A stretch of DNA of 52,473 nt from Clostridia bacterium. GTDB lineage: Bacteria > Bacillota > Clostridia > Christensenellales > CAG-314. Below, piece after piece: positions 50,292-52,473 of this stretch. Position 1 is the stretch's first letter, and each line of letters starts with the position of its first letter. The DNA is taken from assembly GCA_900769665.1 (NCBI GenBank), contig CAAGHL010000050.1, positions 1 through 52,473 on the forward strand, written 5' to 3'. Position numbers and translations under genes: made by a program. The notes beneath the pieces are model-generated. The model did no database searches and was not told the origin of the DNA. It worked only from the letters and a program-made list of their open reading frames with translations.

Positions 50292-50513
50292 GAGTTATTG
50301 CCACGTTGCGAACGCCTGATGCTACATCGCCTCGGCAGTACCCATCGAAAAACTCCCTGATGGCTCCCTCCGCTCGGAGCAATAAAGCTTGCTTAAACGA
50401 AGTTTCCCAGCCGTGCCGCTCGCTTCGAGGTTTTCGGTTGGGTACAGCCTCGGCGTTATAGTAAAGTGGGCAACGACTTTGTAGTTCACTTACTCGTCGA
50501 CGTTAGGTCGCGC
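50292..50513. repeat. Cluster of dispersed repeats downstream of thiT
   Basis: The 925-base gap 49918-50842 holds no gene but three repeat motifs: GTTATTGCCACGTTGCGAAC (50294-50313; again at 52362 with a mismatch), the inverted copy (50334-50443) of 9397-9504, and CTCGTCGACGTTAGGTCG (50493-50510; again at 32519 and, with one change, 44228). Confidence 0.75.
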
Positions 50514-50744
50514 TACGTGGCAACATCTCGCCTCCATATGACTTGGTTGCGTGACACTACCTTTGCGACTACGCACTAATGTGTAAATATCGGTGCGCGT
50601 CAACCACTCGGCTCGGTAAAAAAAAGGTCAAAGGCGGCGTAGTACAATGTTTCGGTAAGTAGTCTATTTGAAAACAAGCAACGCTTACTAGCACTGTCGT
50701 ACTACGATTACCACCACTGTCCACACGCCTACCGCTCATCCGCA

Positions 50745-50780
50745 ACAAAAAAGCAACGACATGTCACCACACCGTTGCTT
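50745..50780 (-). terminator. Terminator of thiT
   Basis: Read on minus: AGCAACG (50779-50773) and CGTTGCT (50758-50752), followed by TTTTTT. Confidence 0.82.
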
Positions 50781-50842
50781 TCGTTGTTTGTTAAGTTGCT
50801 TTTGTTGCGGAAGGTTGCAACTTTTGCCGCACTACTGCGCCA

Positions 50843-51985
50843 CTAGGCTTGCACTTCGGCGAGCGGTTCTTGCGCGGAGGTCACGTTGGCAATCATACGT
50901 TTGACAGACTTGCTTTGCAACAGCAACATACCCACAAGAAGCAAAACGACAAGCTCCACAAACAGGAAAGCATTGTAAGCAAGGCTGTAAGCAAGAGGAT
51001 GCGCGCCGTACCAATCGCCCCAATAGCTTGCCCAACTGTAAAATACAAAGTATCCGCTAAGTACGTGTGCGGCGTAACGGAACAGTACCGCTACAATTGC
51101 GCCTATGCAAAATTCGGCGGTCATATTGCCCTTCAAAAACTTCATTTTACGTCCGATACCTGCAAGTCCGATACCTGCAAAAGCAATCGGGTAGTCAAGC
51201 AAGGCTTGCATCGGCTCGTAAAATTGCGGAGATTGAATAAACTGCAACATTCCGTACACCATACCGGCAATCACGCCGCGACGCAGACCGAACATGTAGG
51301 CATACAACATAAGGGGCAACATGCTGGCAAACGTAATGGAACCGCCCTGCGGCAACGAGAAAAACTTGATATAGGACAGTGCAAAGCTTGCGGCAATGCA
51401 AATGGCGGCGTAGGTGATACTGCGCGAGTCGTACTCCTCTCGTTTGTCCAACAGCAACGCAAGTGTGGCAATTACGGCAACAAGCGCAACGGACAAAATA
51501 TACATCAACGTTTGGTTGAGGGGTTTGTAGTCCTCTTTGGCGGCAGGGAAGTACACCAACACTACCACAAGGTAGGCAATTGCCAACACCGAATAGCCCA
51601 ATACAACCCATTTGGTGAATGCAAAGTTACGCTTTTTCATGATGACGGTTGCAACAACGCCGACAAGTACCAATGCGGCAAAGCCGATCATCAGCCAAAA
51701 ACGAGTAGTTGTTTTACCGTCCAAAATTTTGCCAATCAATTTGAGTAAACCCAACGTGCTGATTATTCCAACGCTGTAACCAACCACAACGCCCAACTCG
51801 AAACGGCGCGCTTTGGCAACGGCAACTTCGTCACGCTTGCTTGCAACAAAGTGGTACACAATCAGTGCGGCGGCTACTACCAACGTAATGTACAGTGCAA
51901 TTTGTGCAACTACGTCGTAGAGATTGTCGATAAAGTCAATGACGGCTTCGCCACCGTCGACAAGTTTTTTCCATGCTTCAATCAT
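50843..51985 (-). CDS. ThiT-type thiamine transporter with N-terminal membrane extension
   Basis: 380 residues. The C-terminal half (~190-370) is a ThiT/YuaJ substrate-binding component of an energy-coupling-factor transporter: SYIKFFSLPQGGSITFASMLPL, GLRRGVIAGMVYGMLQFI, LDYPIAFAGIGLAG and the WxxYWG region. Typical ThiT is ~190 residues; here ~185 residues with about five extra membrane helices and no recognised domain precede it. A TPP riboswitch with a terminator lies upstream, which supports thiamine as substrate. GGAGAAAG upstream selects 51985. The shared EcfAAT module is not in the window. Confidence 0.88.
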   Translation of the reverse strand: MIEAWKKLVDGGEAVIDFIDNLYDVVAQIALYITLVVAAALIVYHFVASKRDEVAVAKARRFELGVVVGYSVGIISTLGLLKLIGKILDGKTTTRFWLMIGFAALVLVGVVATVIMKKRNFAFTKWVVLGYSVLAIAYLVVVLVYFPAAKEDYKPLNQTLMYILSVALVAVIATLALLLDKREEYDSRSITYAAICIAASFALSYIKFFSLPQGGSITFASMLPLMLYAYMFGLRRGVIAGMVYGMLQFIQSPQFYEPMQALLDYPIAFAGIGLAGIGRKMKFLKGNMTAEFCIGAIVAVLFRYAAHVLSGYFVFYSWASYWGDWYGAHPLAYSLAYNAFLFVELVVLLLVGMLLLQSKSVKRMIANVTSAQEPLAEVQA

Positions 51986-52085
51986 AAGTCTTTCTCCTAT
52001 GTAAATTTGTCGGGACGTTTCGCGGTTGGTGGCGGCAAGATATATCTTTGAGCTTGTTTGTACATGCGTAGCGTTATTTGCATAT

Positions 52086-52110
52086 AAAAAAAGTTCTCCG
52101 CAAGGAGAAC
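52086..52110 (-). terminator. Riboswitch-controlled terminator before thiT
   Basis: Read on minus: GTTCTCC (52110-52104), loop TTGC, GGAGAAC (52099-52093), then TTTTTTT. It sits between the TPP aptamer and the gene, as in transcription-attenuating riboswitches. Confidence 0.9.
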
Positions 52111-52171
52111 CCACGCAACGAACGTATTGTTGCACCGCACAACGTCGACACTGCAACTAATGCGGGCAAAA

Positions 52172-52256
52172 TTGCTTTCCTTACGCAAGTACTGACTTGA
52201 CAAGTTCAAAGGGACTCTCTCAGCCGACAACCGAACGGTGCGGCACCCCTAGCAAG
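52172..52256 (-). promoter_or_regulatory. TPP riboswitch (THI element)
   Basis: Read on minus: P1 TTGCT (52255-52251) pairs with AGCAA (52176-52172); conserved blocks AGGGGTGCC, GGCTGAGAGAGTCCC, TTTGAACTTG, then GCGTAAGGAAAGC. Binding of thiamine pyrophosphate should favour the downstream terminator and switch thiT off. Confidence 0.93.
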
Positions 52257-52260
52257 ATGT

Positions 52261-52289
52261 ACTATACCACCGTTCGAGCACAATGTCAA
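52261..52289 (-). promoter_or_regulatory. Sigma-A promoter of the TPP riboswitch-thiT unit
   Basis: Read on minus: -35 TTGACA (52289-52284), 17-base spacer, -10 TATAGT (52266-52261), directly upstream of the aptamer. Confidence 0.85.
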
Positions 52290-52361
52290 ATAAAAATGCC
52301 AACATTGGCGCAGAGAAAACGTTTTTGGAGCAAATAGGAGTAAGCTATAGTGCGCCACCAC

Positions 52362-52390
52362 GTTATTGCCACGTTGTGAACGCATGATGC
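52362..52390. repeat. Dispersed repeat copy near the contig end
   Basis: GTTATTGCCACGTTGTGAAC and the following GCATGATGC match 50294-50322 with two mismatches in 29. Confidence 0.65.
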
Positions 52391-52443
52391 CGATGGATAG
52401 GCGAGTTTGTTGCAGTAATCGTGTTTGACAGTCAAGGCATTGT

Positions 52444-52473
52444 AGATCGGAAGAGCACACGTCTGAACTCCAG
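52444..52473. other. Illumina adapter sequence left on the contig end
   Basis: The final 30 bases begin AGATCGGAAGAGCACACGTC and continue as the standard TruSeq read-1 adapter. They are not genomic; true sequence ends at about 52443, and the short frame that starts in it on minus is an artefact. Confidence 0.98.

Noticed and set aside
50152..50382. 76-codon minus-strand frame
   Set aside because: It lies wholly in dispersed repeats and continues into the repeat shared with 9.4 kb in a different frame.
52206..52460. 84-codon minus-strand frame at the contig end
   Set aside because: Its start codon lies in the Illumina adapter and it runs through the TPP riboswitch.

Overview
The window reads as one contig from an anaerobic, endospore-forming member of the Clostridia (Bacillota), most likely an uncultured gut lineage. 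The evidence is a sporulation pair (spoIIGA-sigE), a SpoIIQ-like M23 protein, a long Alu-type SRP RNA, a GyrA with Glu at the second quinolone-resistance position as in Gram-positives, an electron-bifurcating type [FeFe] hydrogenase, strong GGAGG ribosome sites and sigma-A promoters with 17-base spacers. No species can be named from the sequence.

Layout. 1-477 is a tandem array of about 87-base units that carry pieces of the tRNA-Ser(CGA) gene lying just downstream (503-593). 594-2531 is AT-rich: tRNA terminator, a promoter with a rod-like structured RNA, and a BspA-type LRR lipoprotein, bounded by two near-identical copies of the tRNA terminator sequence. 2646-8741 holds a cREC protein, a small anchored protein, a lipoprotein coupled to a membrane alpha/beta hydrolase, and a YbjN-like protein. 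8841-9504 is repeat-rich. 9577-17845 carries argS, gyrA, gyrB and divergent recF. 17924-20734 is a DUF1538 transporter with two PII-like proteins, with a MITE-like element between the two PII genes. 21014-24496 is addA. 24753-33162 is a ten-gene hydrogenase locus: HydC (NuoE-like), a five-gene sensory module (DRTGG, RsbW-like ATPase, hydrogenase-like Fe-S protein, DRTGG, PHP), a second ATPase, a 2Fe-2S protein, HydB and HydA. 33432-36402 has a TetR regulator and a phasin-like/AarF kinase operon behind a palindromic cluster of Spo0A-box-like sites. 36818-43476 includes spoIIGA-sigE, a hydrolase, ung and an ECF sigma/RsgI-like anti-sigma pair. 44310-49917 includes a zinc-ribbon protein divergent from an XRE regulator, DUF896, SRP RNA, a PHP phosphoesterase, SpoIIQ-like, a YwmB-like candidate and Ppx/GppA. 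50843-52289 is a ThiT-type thiamine transporter under a TPP riboswitch. The last 30 bases are Illumina adapter, not genome.

How the parts fit. Most genes from 3 kb to 33 kb are on the minus strand, as expected for one replichore arm. The hydrogenase locus supplies H2 cycling coupled to NADH and ferredoxin, together with a likely redox or hydrogen sensing module. Spo0A-like boxes in front of the phasin/AarF operon and the DUF1538 gene suggest that entry into sporulation touches genes outside the classical set. Intergenic regions are unusually rich in dispersed repeats: a MITE family with TA ends, a 291-base direct repeat, an inverted pair of about 110 bases 41 kb apart, and a motif containing CTCGTCGACG. 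All functional calls come from reading the translations and motifs; no database search was run.
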